The translations under genes and the position numbers were made by a program. DNA of 64,000 nt from Diplonema papillatum. Taxonomy: Eukaryota; Euglenozoa; Diplonemea; Diplonemida; Diplonemidae. This document shows, piece by piece, positions 1 through 10,330 of the stretch. Position 1 is the first letter of the stretch; each line of letters opens with the position of its first letter. The notes below the pieces were generated by a model that was given only the letters and a program-made list of their open reading frames with translations, did not search any database and was not told where the DNA came from. The stretch is from contig JAPJBO010000060.1 in NCBI GenBank assembly GCA_030068145.1, forward strand, positions 248,001 to 312,000, in the 5' to 3' direction.

Positions 1-787
1 GTTTGTCGCAGGGTCGCCTTGATCCGGGCGCGCGGGGGCGCGTGTCCTGTTGCCGGGTCTGCGCAGCGACGGGCACGCCGGTTGGTGGGCGGTGGGTCGG
101 TGCGGCCGTGCCAGCAACCGGGCCGGCATTGACCAAAGCGAGCCGCGCCAAGGGTACCGAGTCGCCTGTCGTCGCCTCCAGCAAGCGCTGGCTCGGCAGC
201 GGCAAGAGCATGGCGTCGTAATGCTCTGGCCGGTATGTCAAGATGATGGTCGCGGTCGGCGCCGGTTGCCTGCATCCGCGCAGGGTCTCCCGACTCGTCG
301 CGTTCAGCACCCAGATGTCGCAACGCAGCACCCGCGATGCTGCCCGCAGCGTCAGCTCGTCGCCGTACGTCGCATTTCTTCGCATGGCCTCCAGGTACGC
401 CTGCCACCTGGCCAACTCTTCCGCCACCGTGAGCTCTCGGTCGTTCGGCCCCGGCTCTACCACCATGTACGGACGGTAGTCAGCAGGGCGCGCCTCCATC
501 TCGTCAACCACCATCCGTCGAAGTCGCACAGCATCCACTGTCCCGTGCCGCTGCGAAATGGCCGAGAACTGGCAGTTCCCGTCTCCCGGCACCGGACATG
601 CGCGGCCAAGCATCTTGCGCGTCGCAGCTTGAATCCACCGCTCGTTGGCGAGGATGGTCACCGGTCCCCCCCCAACGAGCTTCCTTCCCGTCGTGTCGTA
701 GCCGGCATGTCCCCCGCCGCCGGCGGAGCGCCTTCCCGACCCGCAGCAGCCGTGTTCCTGCTCCGCCCCGCCAGGGGGGCTCCGCCT
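1..787 (-). CDS. OTU-family cysteine protease domain, partial, cut by the window edge
   Basis: The frame that follows the ORF1 stop stays open from 787 to the window edge. It reads VPGDGNCQF, the catalytic Asp-Gly-Asn-Cys block of OTU deubiquitinase-like proteases. About 20 residues later comes an Arg-rich helix (VRLRRMVVDEM), then YGDELTLRAASRVL, and finally YRPEHYDAM, which supplies the expected catalytic His. Order and spacing match a complete OTU fold. OTU domains occur in host deubiquitinases and also in ORF2 proteins of several retrotransposons; position after a gag-like ORF favours the second. There is no ATG between the TGA and the middle of the domain (first Met just before the catalytic block), so translation would need readthrough, a non-AUG start, or a sequence change. 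Endonuclease and reverse transcriptase, if present, lie outside the window. Confidence 0.8.
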
Positions 788-2638
788 TCACTTCCGCGCC
801 GGCGCCGTGCTCCCGAAGCCCATCTGCTTCAGGGTCCTCGTCGTCTTCGACGGTGGCTGCTTCGGGGGCTCCGGCGACCGCGACTTCGACTTGGTCTGCG
901 ACCTCGGCCGCTTCTTGACCTTGCCCGGCTCCTCCGGCGCCTGCCGCTTCGGCGACGGTGACGTCGTCTTCTGGGGGGCGCCTGCCTGTGCCTGGAGCTG
1001 CGCACGCAAGGCTTCCACCAGCGTCCCCAGCTCCTCCATCCTCCGACACATGCCGGCGTTCTGAGCGCGCAGCTCGAGCACCTCCTTCTCGAGCTTCGCC
1101 CTCGCCTCGTCGGGTCGCTGCACGTCATGCTCGACTGGCTGCGGCTTCCCCGCTTTCCCGCCCTTCTTTCCTTTCTTCCCCCCCTTTCCGGCGTTCGGCG
1201 GTGGTGCGTGCGAGGCTTGCGGGATGCTGGCGCCGGAGGCAGCTGCCACCGCCTCAGCGCCTGGCACGGGAGGGCCACTCTGTCGTCCTGCTTCGAGTGG
1301 CGCGGGCTGCTGGTGCGTCGCCGCTACGCCTGTCGTCCGCGGTCTGCCGTCACTCCAGGCCTTCGAGCCCTGCTTCCTTCCGTACAGGCCGATGAATGCA
1401 GCCTTGGCATATGTCATGCCCTGGCGCTCCGTTCCATCTTCGGCCGGGTCCGTCCGCTCTTCCGTCGTCTTCGCCTGCACCCACTTCGGCTGCGTCTCGT
1501 CCTTCTCCCTGGCAGTCGATACGGTAACCAGGTCGCCCGTCGCCTCGACCTGGAAAATCCAGGCCGGTGGTTCAGGGCCGCGGACGACCGCGAGGCGCTT
1601 GCCGCGCTTCGGGATCACGCGGATCACTTCGACGCCCGTCCATCCGGCCGCGTGCAGAAACGCCGCCGCCTGCACTGGCGAGATCGTCCGCGGAAACCCG
1701 TCGACGTCCCAGACCAGGCCCGGCTGTCCCGGCTGCTCCTCCTCCTGCGCGGCTGCTGTCCCCAGCAGCGCTCTCATCGCCGCTTCGGCCTGCTCACCCT
1801 CCCCTTTCAGGACGCCCATGCCGCGCACACTGACGATGAGGCTCGTTTTCGCGCGCGCGGCGGCTTCCCTTGCCTCGTCCAGGGCAAGGTCGTCCCTCAG
1901 CCAGAGAGCGCCCCTCCCGTCTCCTTTCAGCGTCGTGAAGACGCCTTGCTTCCCGGAAGCCGCCAAGGCGCCCTCCTTGCTTCGTCCTGCGACTCGCAGT
2001 AGAGCGCGGATCTGGGCCGTGGGGCCGGGGGTGCCGCGCGTCTCGATCCCCGTAAGCGACACGATGTCCTCCCGGGGCACGCCTTCTCCCACGAAGTGGC
2101 CCGTCAGCCAGGCCCTGGCGTCCGCCCCGCAGCCCGTCCACGCCTCCGCCGTCGTGTACCGTCGTGCGACTACCACGGATACCCTGTGTTCGTCCGCAGG
2201 CGGCAGAGGCGCGCAAGTCTTGCGGAGCAGCGTCCCGACCAGCTCGTCGCCAAGCTGCAGCAGGACGGCGGGGCGGACTTCGGTCCGCAGCCCTCTGCGC
2301 GTCGCCACCGCCGTCTCCACCCCCCCGGCTTCGCGCCTCCTGGCCCCGAGGACGACCACAGCCAGTCGTCCCTTCCGGGTGCCCTTCTTCGCCAACTCAA
2401 TGGCGTCCGCCCATGTCACCAGGGCCACGCCCTGCGTCGTCTCCGGCTTCCTCACGTCGTCGGCCGTCACGACCGGAACGGGCCAGTCCTCCGGCCTGAG
2501 CTGCGGCAGCGGGCCTCGCCGCTTTTCCACCAGCACCCAGCCAGAGCCAGGTGCTTTCGTGTCGTTGGCCTGCGTCGGCCGCGGCGGCTCAGCAGAGTCG
2601 CCGCGTTGCCCGGGGCCACCGCGTGGAGGTGCAGGCAT
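788..2638 (-). CDS. ORF1-like basic/coiled-coil protein of a probable retroelement
   Basis: This is an uninterrupted 616-residue ORF starting at the first ATG (2638). The N-terminal 30 residues are Pro/Gly-rich. A mixed alpha/beta-looking central part follows, with no motif I can name. A Lys/Gly-rich linker comes next, then a heptad-patterned segment at about residues 508-552, and a strongly basic tail rich in Lys, Arg, Ser and Pro. A coiled coil plus basic tail is typical of nucleic-acid-binding ORF1 proteins of non-LTR retrotransposons. That is an inference; no RNA-binding fold or zinc knuckle is visible. It ends in TGA at 788-790, and the same frame continues directly into an OTU protease domain. 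High GC and lack of introns fit a mobile element. A host gene of unknown function is the alternative. Confidence 0.6.
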   Translation of the reverse strand: MPAPPRGGPGQRGDSAEPPRPTQANDTKAPGSGWVLVEKRRGPLPQLRPEDWPVPVVTADDVRKPETTQGVALVTWADAIELAKKGTRKGRLAVVVLGARRREAGGVETAVATRRGLRTEVRPAVLLQLGDELVGTLLRKTCAPLPPADEHRVSVVVARRYTTAEAWTGCGADARAWLTGHFVGEGVPREDIVSLTGIETRGTPGPTAQIRALLRVAGRSKEGALAASGKQGVFTTLKGDGRGALWLRDDLALDEAREAAARAKTSLIVSVRGMGVLKGEGEQAEAAMRALLGTAAAQEEEQPGQPGLVWDVDGFPRTISPVQAAAFLHAAGWTGVEVIRVIPKRGKRLAVVRGPEPPAWIFQVEATGDLVTVSTAREKDETQPKWVQAKTTEERTDPAEDGTERQGMTYAKAAFIGLYGRKQGSKAWSDGRPRTTGVAATHQQPAPLEAGRQSGPPVPGAEAVAAASGASIPQASHAPPPNAGKGGKKGKKGGKAGKPQPVEHDVQRPDEARAKLEKEVLELRAQNAGMCRRMEELGTLVEALRAQLQAQAGAPQKTTSPSPKRQAPEEPGKVKKRPRSQTKSKSRSPEPPKQPPSKTTRTLKQMGFGSTAPARK

Positions 2639-3095
2639 GATGTTTTGTGTATTTCTTTATTTGATATTTCGTCCAGCCCCAAATTTGTTGCATTAGTGTG
2701 ATTGTCAGGCCTTCGACTACCCTGAGCAACGCACTATATATATATATATGTATATAGCCGTGCCCAATTGAATCCCCTGCATTTCGTCGATGCTCGCCAC
2801 GACCGCCACCATAGTTATTACAGTCTCACTGCGGGAATGCTGCTGCGCAGTCGTCAAGCCACCCAAGAACCAGGTGGTTGGATAGGTTGACCCTGGATGG
2901 TTTGATTCCTCTTCGTTCTTTCTTGCAGTCATGTCACCAAGAAGTATCCCGCAGACGTTACGTCAGCGAACACAAAAGGCGCAGACAGACCAGTAAGCAG
3001 AATTCCCTACGGAGAAGTCTGGTCGCGAGGGTCTCGGATTTAATGTTCCAGGGACCCTGCGCGTGGTGGAGCCTTTTTCCAAGAACATCATCCCC
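2639..3095. other. Region upstream of the ORF1 start, no gene seen
   Basis: It holds a short TA-rich microsatellite near 2735-2756 and otherwise unassigned sequence. If the ORF1/OTU unit is a retroelement, its 5' untranslated region and boundary should lie here; I cannot place the boundary. Confidence 0.4.
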
Positions 3096-3099
3096 TTTT

Positions 3100-3310
3100 G
3101 TTCTTCGCTTACACCACCGTGTGTTGTTCTCTCACTCAGGACTTTTGACCTGTTGTGTTTGTGTGATTTGTCGTGTCGGGGTAGACCCGCATGACCTCAC
3201 GTCCGTTCAACACGTGGTTCGGTAGCTACAGCACTTTGGATCCCTTCTGTTTTTTGTCGGGCAGCATCGTCGAGCATTTCCTTTCAAGCTGGCGCTTATG
3301 TAAAAGAAAA
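3100..3310 (+). mobile_element. Short interspersed element, family B
   Basis: It shares a roughly 205 bp sequence with copies near 4400, 52180, 54110 and 61080. Diagnostic blocks are GGTAGACCCGCATGACCTCA, then GTTCAACACGTGGTTCGGTA, and the 3' end CTGGCGCTTATGTAAAA. The A-rich 3' end and dispersed single copies suggest a SINE-like retroposon. The GTGGTTCGGTAG block resembles a weak pol III B box, but no convincing A box is seen. Confidence 0.7.
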
Positions 3311-3419
3311 TGGGTTGCAAAACTCTGGAAACAAGGAATGAAACGGACGGGGCCTTTTTTTTTATTTCTTTTTTTTTTTTTATTTTTCCCCCATGCTTTT
3401 TGTTGTTTCTGCGTCACGG

Positions 3420-3690
3420 TTTGGTACCAGGGAAAGCCTGCTACACGGGAGCCAAGCTTCACGTGTTCGGCGGTACTGCAGAGCCACGGGCCTACGGGTC
3501 AAGTGGCTACCGATTTCCCAAACTAAAGCATCAAGGCGTGGCGCACCTTCGGGCTTGGCGCTCGCGCTGAACACAAGCTCGTCGAGACGGTCAGCCGCAG
3601 GGCAGAGCGGACGGGGTTGTGACACTGTGCTGCCTCCGACTCAAGCTTTGCAAGCTGTGGTTGAGCGTGGACCAGGAGCGGCCTCTTTCT
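3420..3690 (+). mobile_element. Short interspersed element, family D
   Basis: It matches copies at 58548-58870 and 63535-63830, and in reverse at 17390-17570. Blocks include GAGCCACGGGCCTACGGGTC, GCATCAAGGCGTGGCGCACC and GCTTGGCGCTCGCGCTGAAC. A long pyrimidine-rich run (CTTTTTCTTTC type) follows the conserved body. No coding potential is conserved between copies. Confidence 0.7.
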
Positions 3691-3867
3691 TCTTCTTCTC
3701 TTCTTTTATTTTTCCCCCATGCTTTTTGTTGTTTCTGCGTCACGGGCAGGGGACTTTAGCACTTTGTCTGACCGAGCAAACAGGCCGGTTTCGGCCAAAA
3801 CCCCGGTTTTTGGTCTCTGCGGTGACAGTGCCTAGAAACGGTTTGCTTTGTACCTACCACGTCCCGG

Positions 3868-3995
3868 CGAGCGTGCTAGAACAGTTCTGCGCTCAACACC
3901 GCACTGATCCAATTTGCACCGTGGTTCGGTGCTTTAAGCCACGGGCGCATAAGGCGGACCATCATCAGAATGGAACCACATTGTCTGCAGACGAC
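3868..3995 (+). mobile_element. Short interspersed element, family C
   Basis: It contains CTCAACACCGCACTG, then GGTTCGGTGCTTTAAGCCAC and ATAAGGCGGACCATCATCAG. Related copies lie near 6390, 7795, 13895, 36010 and 55110. Confidence 0.6.
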
Positions 3996-4399
3996 AGCGG
4001 TATCGGCACGGCCGCCGCGCATTTTTAGCGTTACTTGTGGATTAGAACGATTTTTGTTATCGAAATGGCATGCTACGAGAGCACACCCAAATTCATCTCG
4101 AGGAGAAGGCCCTCGCACAACCGTGTCTGAGTAATCAGCTTCAAACAAAACGCGGGCGGGAGGGGAATCCTCTTCGGGGAGCCCTTCGGCGGGGGGTCAC
4201 AGGTTCGCACAAGGGAGGGAGGGTTTGCTGTGTTCAGCTGCCAGGTACGTCTTAAACTGGCCCGGCCACGGAAGTATATAGCGGAGATCCGGGGCCTTGG
4301 GGGTTAGAAAAACAGATAAGAACAAAGAAGAAAATTGCCCTACTCGGAGGGGCGCACTACGTAACGAAGTACTGGGCAATCAGTGTCAACTGGCAAAAG

Positions 4400-4566
4400 T
4401 GTGTTGTTTTCTCACTCAGGATTTTGACCTGCTGTGTTTGTGTGTCTTGTCGTGAAGGGGTAGACCCGCATGACCTCACGTCCGTTCAACACTTGGGATC
4501 CCTTCGGTTCTTTGTCTGGTAGCAGCTTTTGCCGAGCATTTCCTTTCAAGCTGACGCTTATGTAAA
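4400..4566 (+). mobile_element. Family B element, shortened copy
   Basis: It has the same 5' and 3' blocks as the copy at 3100 but lacks the segment between the CGTTCAACA and CTTGGGATCC blocks. It ends with the shared 3' tail and AAAA. Confidence 0.65.
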
Positions 4567-4639
4567 AAGCGCTACGACAAAAGGTTTCTTGTCTTTGTTG
4601 TTCTTCGCGTGTACAGGCTAAACTTCTCTGGGGGATCAG

Positions 4640-4745
4640 CACTTTTTCAGAGTGAAAGTTCGCTTGAAACTCCGGGTTTTTAAGTCTCCGGGTGACCTTC
4701 GTCGTTATGGGAAGATATCCTTTGTGCTCTGAGTGGCGTATGAGT
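4640..4745 (+). repeat. Family G repeat, divergent copy
   Basis: It carries a diverged form of AGTGCAAGTTCGCTTAG, the CCGGGTTTTTAAG block and a CCGGGTGACC block. Better copies lie at 14910-15010 and 29995-30130. Confidence 0.45.
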
Positions 4746-5260
4746 GGTGGTTACACGAGTTAAGAGGATCGGTGGGTACCTTAGTTGTTGGTCATTGGTG
4801 GTTTCGGCCATTGTCCACATATCTTACTTACGGTAGGCCCTCCTCAGTATGGTGCCTGTCTTTTCGTTGGCTTCGCTTTTTTTCTCGTTCATGTGCAGCC
4901 GTTGTTCCGGAAACGCTGTACAGTACAAATGTACTATTGAGGAAAACATGTCCTTTTTTTTTTTTGAAAAAGAGGGAGCGGGTCAGGGTATTAGTTCAGA
5001 AGCTCCAGGGGTTTGCAGATATTGACCGTTTGTGGGGGGTAGTTCGGAGGCGGTTTAGTCAGCGCATTTCGTTTCGGTGGCTCGAAGGTCACACACCTCC
5101 GCAACTTTGTCCAAAAGTGACCACGGCTTGTATCACATGGGTCTGCCCTCCAGCGCCCCGGGCTCCTTCGCGCGCACCGTGTAAATATCACCCCCGCCCC
5201 CGACCTATCTTTCCTGGAAACGCTGTGTTTTGCGTTTTTCCGACGACTTATTATTTATAT
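4746..5260. other. No gene or known element recognised
   Basis: A 188-codon plus-strand ORF spans this stretch, but it is AT-rich, low-complexity in places and has no recognisable domain. I treat it as chance. Confidence 0.4.
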
Positions 5261-5262
5261 AT

Positions 5263-5475
5263 TTTTTGTATAAGCACCTGCTTTGTAGGAAATACTTGAG
5301 GAGGCTGCCAGCTGCAAAAGATCGAAGGAGGTACACCCACACGAAACACAGGTGAATCTGGGTTTAGTGGCGGGCGGAAGCGTTCAACTAAAAAGACCCA
5401 TTTTGTAGTTGTTCTGTTTCTCCCCCTCTAGCGCCCTCCTTCGAAGTAAGCACAAGGCAGCCCCTCGAGTATTTT
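5263..5475 (-). mobile_element. Short interspersed element, family A
   Basis: Family A is the commonest repeat here. Read in its own sense it starts AATACTCGAGG, has GAAGGAGGCTAGAGGGGGAG and CGCCACTAAACCCAGATT, and ends CAAAGCAGGTGCTTATACAA followed by A residues. Length is about 215 bp. The A tail and insertion beside A/T runs suggest a SINE-like retroposon. Confidence 0.75.
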
Positions 5476-5731
5476 CCCCCGGTCAACCCCGGTTTGCAGA
5501 TTTAGACCGTTGGTCTAAATCCGCAACGTAAACTAATCCCCAGGAGCGGGTACTCGTGCGAGTCTATCGGGATCGTGGATGTCTGCTGTCTGTATTCTAC
5601 ACGTTGCAGGTGGCAGTCGAGGTAGAGCAAAAACGAGAAGGCAGAACTCGCGCAGCTTGACCCAGCGGTGCCTGCTTCAGTTTGCGTCTCTCGCGCCAAG
5701 GTGGCAGCAGAATCCGAGGGGGTCAGAAGAA

Positions 5732-5857
5732 CATCCTGAGGGAAACTTCAGCTACTAATGGGTCTTTCGCCACGAGCGATTTGCACGTCAACACCGCAAC
5801 GGACCTCCACCAGGGTTTCCCCCGGCTTCGTCCTATCCAGGCATAGTTCACCATCTA
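5732..5857 (-). rRNA. 28S rRNA-derived fragment (relic)
   Basis: The reverse strand reads GATGGTGAACTATGCCTGG, then GTGTTGACGTGCAAATCG, GGCGAAAGACCCAT and AAGTTTCCCTCAGGAT, which are conserved large-subunit rRNA blocks in the correct order. Several short internal stretches normally present between them are missing, so this is a degenerate copy and not a functional rRNA gene. A second copy of the same rRNA region is at 23913. Confidence 0.85.
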
Positions 5858-5943
5858 AACCTGTCAATGAACACAAGTCAGGTGTCTTTCGACTTTTCTC
5901 GGTATCCTTCCATTGGTGGTGGTTCTGCTATCAATCCGTTCTC

Positions 5944-6152
5944 TTTTTGTATAAGCACCTGCTTTGTAGGAAGTACTTCAGGAGACTGCCAGTTGCAATA
6001 GATCAAAAGACGTAATGTGTTGTAGCCCACACGAAACAGAGGTAAATCTGGGTTCAGTGGTGGACGGAAGCGTTCAACCATTGTAGTTCTATTGTTTTCT
6101 CCCCCCTCTAGCCTTCTTTGAAGTAAGCACAAGGCAGCCCCTCGAGTATTTT
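5944..6152 (-). mobile_element. Family A element
   Basis: Nearly complete reverse-strand copy, lying 87 bp beyond the 28S relic. It has the TATAAGCACCTGC end on the left and CTCGAGTATT on the right. Confidence 0.75.
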
Positions 6153-6389
6153 GCATTCTCTCCCTCCTTTAGGTCTTTACTTGTCAGAGGCACGGGCGTC
6201 AACGCAGCTGGCCCAGCGATTGATTGGAAGAGCAGGTGGTCGCTCCTACTGAGAGTGTGGGGAAGCACGAATGAACAGGAACAGACGAGAGGAAAACAGG
6301 GGGTAAAATAAGAAGCAAACGTGTGCAGAATCGAGTTGTTCAAAGCTGGAAACCTGAAGTAGTGTGGGGAGGATGGAGGGGGTTGCAAG

Positions 6390-6600
6390 AACGTGCTTGG
6401 AATGGTTATGTGCTAAACACCGCACCGGTCCTATCGGTAGCATTCGGTCCTTGAAGCCACCACGGACACGTTAGGAGCATCAGCACGGAACCTGAGTGTC
6501 GGTGGGCAATAGGACAGCGGTGTGAGTCTGGTTTGTCAGGCAGCTCGTCGTAGCAAGGCAGACTACCACCACCTTCCACTGCTTCTGGTTTGCGCAAGTG
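6390..6600 (+). mobile_element. Family C element
   Basis: It starts GCAAGAACGTGCTTGGAATG and contains CTAAACACCGCACCGGTCC, a CATCAGCACGGAACCTGAGT block and a TGTGAGTCTGGTTTGTCAGG block, matching the copy at 7795. Confidence 0.65.
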
Positions 6601-7000
6601 GCGTTTCCTGCAACTGTGCCGTGTACCGTTTATAATTGGATCGTTCCCCTTTCCTCGAGTTCAGCCCAATTCAGCCAGAGCGATAAAGAGGAGCCAGGTA
6701 TGGGGGTCTCAACAACGTAAAGAAACCATCCAAAACCGCAACCGCTGTGCGCCGTTTTCCAGCGTCAAGAAGCACTCTGCTCCCAACTGCACTGCTAGCG
6801 AAAGCGAGCGGGAAGAGAACTTGACCTGGAAATGACCAGTTTGGCCTCATCCTCATCATCGTTGACTCTCCCAACGGATGACGTCATAAAGTAACGCTAG
6901 CCCGTCGCTTGTATTCACGGCACTTGCACGTTACAGAACTCAAGCTCCCAACTGCACTGCGTGGGAAGACCTGTGAAAACCGGGGTTTTGCCTAGAGGCC
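6601..7000. other. No gene recognised
   Basis: No ORF with recognisable features and no repeat shared with other parts of the window was found. Confidence 0.4.
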
Positions 7001-7333
7001 AGGGCTTACGCTCCGTTTTCGGTCTCAGAGAAAATACGTGTGGTCCACATGTGGACGCTCAAGGATAGAGGGAAAAAAAAAACCTTTCCCCCTATGTGCG
7101 GCGGGCAAGAAATTGTGTCACTACTACTTTGGCCACACGTGGCTGTGCGGCCTTGGCGACTTGTGGGCCTAGACACACCCTGCATGTGGACCAACCTCTG
7201 GCAAGCACATGTGGGGGAAAAAATAAATCAAAATCCACATGTGGTACCTGTGGATCCACAGGTGGGGGAAAGCAAATCCAAAGAGATTAACGTGTGGAAT
7301 ATCCACACGTTCCACACGTGGAGCGTAAGCCCT
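7001..7333. mobile_element. Small inverted-repeat element (MITE-like)
   Basis: The ends AGGGCTTACGCTCC and GGAGCGTAAGCCCT are exact 14 bp inverted repeats. The inside is full of CCACATGTGG and CCACACGTGG palindromes near both ends. Flanks CTAGAGGCC (left) and GCTAGAGCC (right) look like an imperfect 9 bp target duplication, which would suit a Mutator-type element. No transposase is encoded. Confidence 0.6.
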
Positions 7334-7454
7334 GCTAGAGCCTTTTCGTGTTATTCTGCAGATGCTTTGAGCTATCTTTGTGTCTATGCTTTCAGTCGTC
7401 TTCTTAACCATGGTTAAGTAGTGCGCAAATGGCGTCAGCCGAAGCTGGTAAACC

Positions 7455-7625
7455 TTCAGCGCCGCCCACGTTATTATTATTGTTTAGCATTGAGTTCTTT
7501 TGAGTACATGAACCACGTGGATTAGCATGCACTTTTTTAGCAGTGTGAACTTGAAATGCAGGTACCACAGGGGGTAAGCTTGCATTGTTTAGCGGCTGCC
7601 AAACATCCCGTGACACCGCACAAGG
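7455..7625. repeat. Family I repeat
   Basis: It shares GCATTGAGTTCTTTTGAGTA, ATGAACCACGTGGATTAGCA and ATCCCGTGACACC with 57685-57790. Two copies only; nature unknown. Confidence 0.55.
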
Positions 7626-7794
7626 AACATAGTACATTATTTTGTTTGGGCGATTTAACCTGTTTGCGTTCAGCTGCCAACGGTAATCTTCAGCTGTAAC
7701 AAATATGCTCTCACAAAAGGAGGCAGTTTCCGGTTTTCGCAAAAAGGGAAAGGAAGAAAGGGAATGCATTTACTCGCTTCTTCTCACGGGGGGA

Positions 7795-8000
7795 TTGCAA
7801 CAACGTGCTTGGAATGGGTATGTGCTCAACACCGCACTGGTCCCGCCTGCGCCGTGTTTCGGTCCTTCAAGCCACGGACACATAAGGCGACCATCATCAG
7901 CGCGGAACCTGAGTGTCTGCAGACAGGACAGCGGTGTGAGTCTGGTTTGTCAGGCGGCTGTTCGTAGCTCGTCACAGCCAGGACCACCCGTGCTACCCGA
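7795..8000 (+). mobile_element. Family C element
   Basis: Fullest copy of family C, from the AACGTGCTTGGAATGGG block to GTAGCTCGTCACAGCC. Confidence 0.7.
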
Positions 8001-8619
8001 GCTTTCTCACGGGGGATTGCAATGGGGAGGATTTTAGAACGAAGAAGACGTGGAAGAGTGTGTTTGGCACTGGAGCAAAAAGAAGAGAAGAAAGGGCAAA
8101 TAAGAAGGAAATGGAATTCGCGCGAACCTTTTTTCACACATAATACGGCCAAACGATCGTTGCGCATATGAATATAACAATGGCGTGTTTTTACACTCGC
8201 CGGAAAACAAAGAATAAAAGCGTGAGAATCACGAGCTGCCAGGGCACCAATAAATGAAGCAACGGAACTTCGCAGAAATACGTCTTGCTGCGTAGGTGGG
8301 GAGAGTCATGAAAATGAGTACTACACTAGCAATATCGTCGAAGGGAGGTTTCGCGCCGTTTGTACTTCTCCTCCGATTCCTTTGGTTGTCTTTTTCCCAC
8401 GTTTCTCCCCCCGCGACTTCAGCGGGTCTCTCCTACCAACCGGGGACTTATAAGATGTGCAGTCTGGCTTCTTTCTCTGGTGCGGGAAGCAACTGGGAGA
8501 CAGCAAAACGGCGGAGAACGAAGCCACGGCGTGCTTTCGTCATTCAAGGAATAGCGAAGAAACGGTAAGGGATTCCAACACACAATTCTGATCCACCAAA
8601 ATGCATTGTACTGTCGCCT

Positions 8620-8805
8620 TTTTTGCCTTACCTACCTAAAGGCACCTTTTCCTAAAAGGCGACACTAACACGGGAAGCCGTTGGTGAAGATGAGACATTC
8701 TTCATGCAAATACAGGGAACCCTATTGAGAACCGTCTTCCCTCGCCTCGCGTTTTCAGGCAAAAAGGCGACACTGACAAGGGGGTGGGTAGGTAGTCACA
8801 ATACA
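8620..8805. mobile_element. Family H element, truncated copy
   Basis: It matches 57405-57612 over GGCACCTTTTCCTAAAAGGC, CATTCTTCATGCAAATACAG and CAGGCAAAAAGGCGACACTG. It lacks the outer inverted repeats seen in the other copy. Confidence 0.65.
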
Positions 8806-9108
8806 ATCGCAATACGAACTTGGTACTCAGAAACCATCGCTGGAATTCGCCAGGCCGTGCCTTTCTTTGACGTGTTGAAGGAAACAAGAACTAGGGCCCG
8901 TCACTCGCACAACCGCGGCTGAAACGAACCTCATGAAGATGATGATGGGAAGAGGGAACCTTGCATTTTTAGCGTTCTTTAAGAGTTGACGCTTTTGTCG
9001 AACGCAGTGCCCGATCGTGTTCACGCTAAGCTGGCTGCAGGACGCAAGCGAAAACGCTGCGGTCTGCGGTGACGAGCATCTCACTTCCTCCGACTGTTCA
9101 TGTTTGGC

Positions 9109-9305
9109 AAAAATACTCGAGGGGCTGCCTTGTGCCTACTTCGAAGAGGCTAGAGGGAGAAACAACACAACTACAAAGTGGGTCTTTTTTGTTGAACGCT
9201 TACGCCTGCCACGGAACCCAGATTCACCTGGTTTGTGTGGGCTACAGCCTGATCTTTCGCAACTGGCAGCCTCCTCAAGTATTTCCTACAAAGCAGGTAC
9301 AAGAA
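9109..9305 (+). mobile_element. Family A element
   Basis: It runs from AATACTCGAGGGGCTGCC to CAAAGCAGGTACAA, with mild divergence in the middle. Confidence 0.7.
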
Positions 9306-9890
9306 CGGAGGCTTTGACATCAAAGTCTTGAACAAAAAATTGGGAGTCTAATTTGGTCTGCGCGTAGCTCATTACGTCCGACCGTTTCCTCCGTCATCAA
9401 AAGGTTGCAAAGAGGATGGGATAAGGGGGGGATGCGGGGGAAAAGCTTCGCTTGGTGTTGGAAGGTGGCAGGGGTATGGCACAGGCTACAAAAGAGCACC
9501 AAATCGACGGGTGGCGAGGCGCATGCCCGCAGTGGGCCGGCCCAGGCAGGGAATCTTACACAGAAATTCGGCGCTGTTGCATGGTGGAGAGAGGGGTTGG
9601 CGGGCGGGTCTGCAGGGCACGGCAGCTTATCGCTGCCAGAACCCGGGCGACGGGAAAGAAGTGCGAGCTTGCACCGTCCATGGGAAAACTGTCGGCCTGG
9701 CCCACTGCGTACTGCATCCACTCCGACTGATGACGAACGGGTGCTCCCGAGCGATCAAAAGGCGATATGGATCGAGAGATGAAGGAGAGGAAGGGGGGCG
9801 GACGGCGTCAACCCGCCGTGCGCTACCAGCGCCGTGAACTGAGAGCAGCAAGGGAACGCCAAGGAAGGGCAACGGACTTGCTTTCTAGCC
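9306..9890. other. No gene recognised
   Basis: Several overlapping ORFs of 80-135 codons exist on both strands, none with recognisable features. Confidence 0.35.
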
Positions 9891-9939
9891 TGTCACACGC
9901 CTGCGGCCAACTCGAAGAGCCTCTTCGCTGCTTTTTTTT

Positions 9940-10330
9940 TTGGAGGCTTCTCCCGTTGACACCGGCCGAAGCTGGCTTCGCTCTCGGGCACTTGGCCAAA
10001 CTAACCAAAAGTCTGCCGAACACGATGCTGGACAGCCTCTTCGGCACTTGGACGGACTGACCAAGAGTCTGCTCAAACCGTCATAGCATGCTAAAGAGCT
10101 TCTTCGGCGCTTGGATGGACTGACCAAGAGTCTGCTCAAACCGTCATAGCATGCTAAAGAGCTTCTTCGGCACTTGGACGGACTGACCAAGGGTCTGCTC
10201 GTGATGCCGAACACCCTCTTCACTTTGGCTAAACCAAAAAACCAAGAGTGCTCCGAACGCCACTACATGCTGAAGACCCTCTTCCGCACTTTGGGTGAAC
10301 TGACCAAGAGCCGGCGCAAACCGTCACTAC
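9940..10330. repeat. 63 bp minisatellite
   Basis: Units starting near 10041, 10104 and 10167 are 63 bp apart. They share GACTGACCAAGAGTCTGCTC and CATGCTAAAGAGCTTCTTCGG. More diverged units flank them. 63 bp is 21 codons, so open frames run through several units on the minus strand. The CATGCTGAAGAG block also ends each of the larger units that follow. Confidence 0.8.

Noticed and set aside
1224-2696. 490-codon plus-strand ORF
   Set aside because: Antisense shadow of ORF1; composition is Ser/Arg/Pro-rich noise.
4733-5299. 188-codon plus-strand ORF
   Set aside because: It ends inside a family A element and has no recognisable features.
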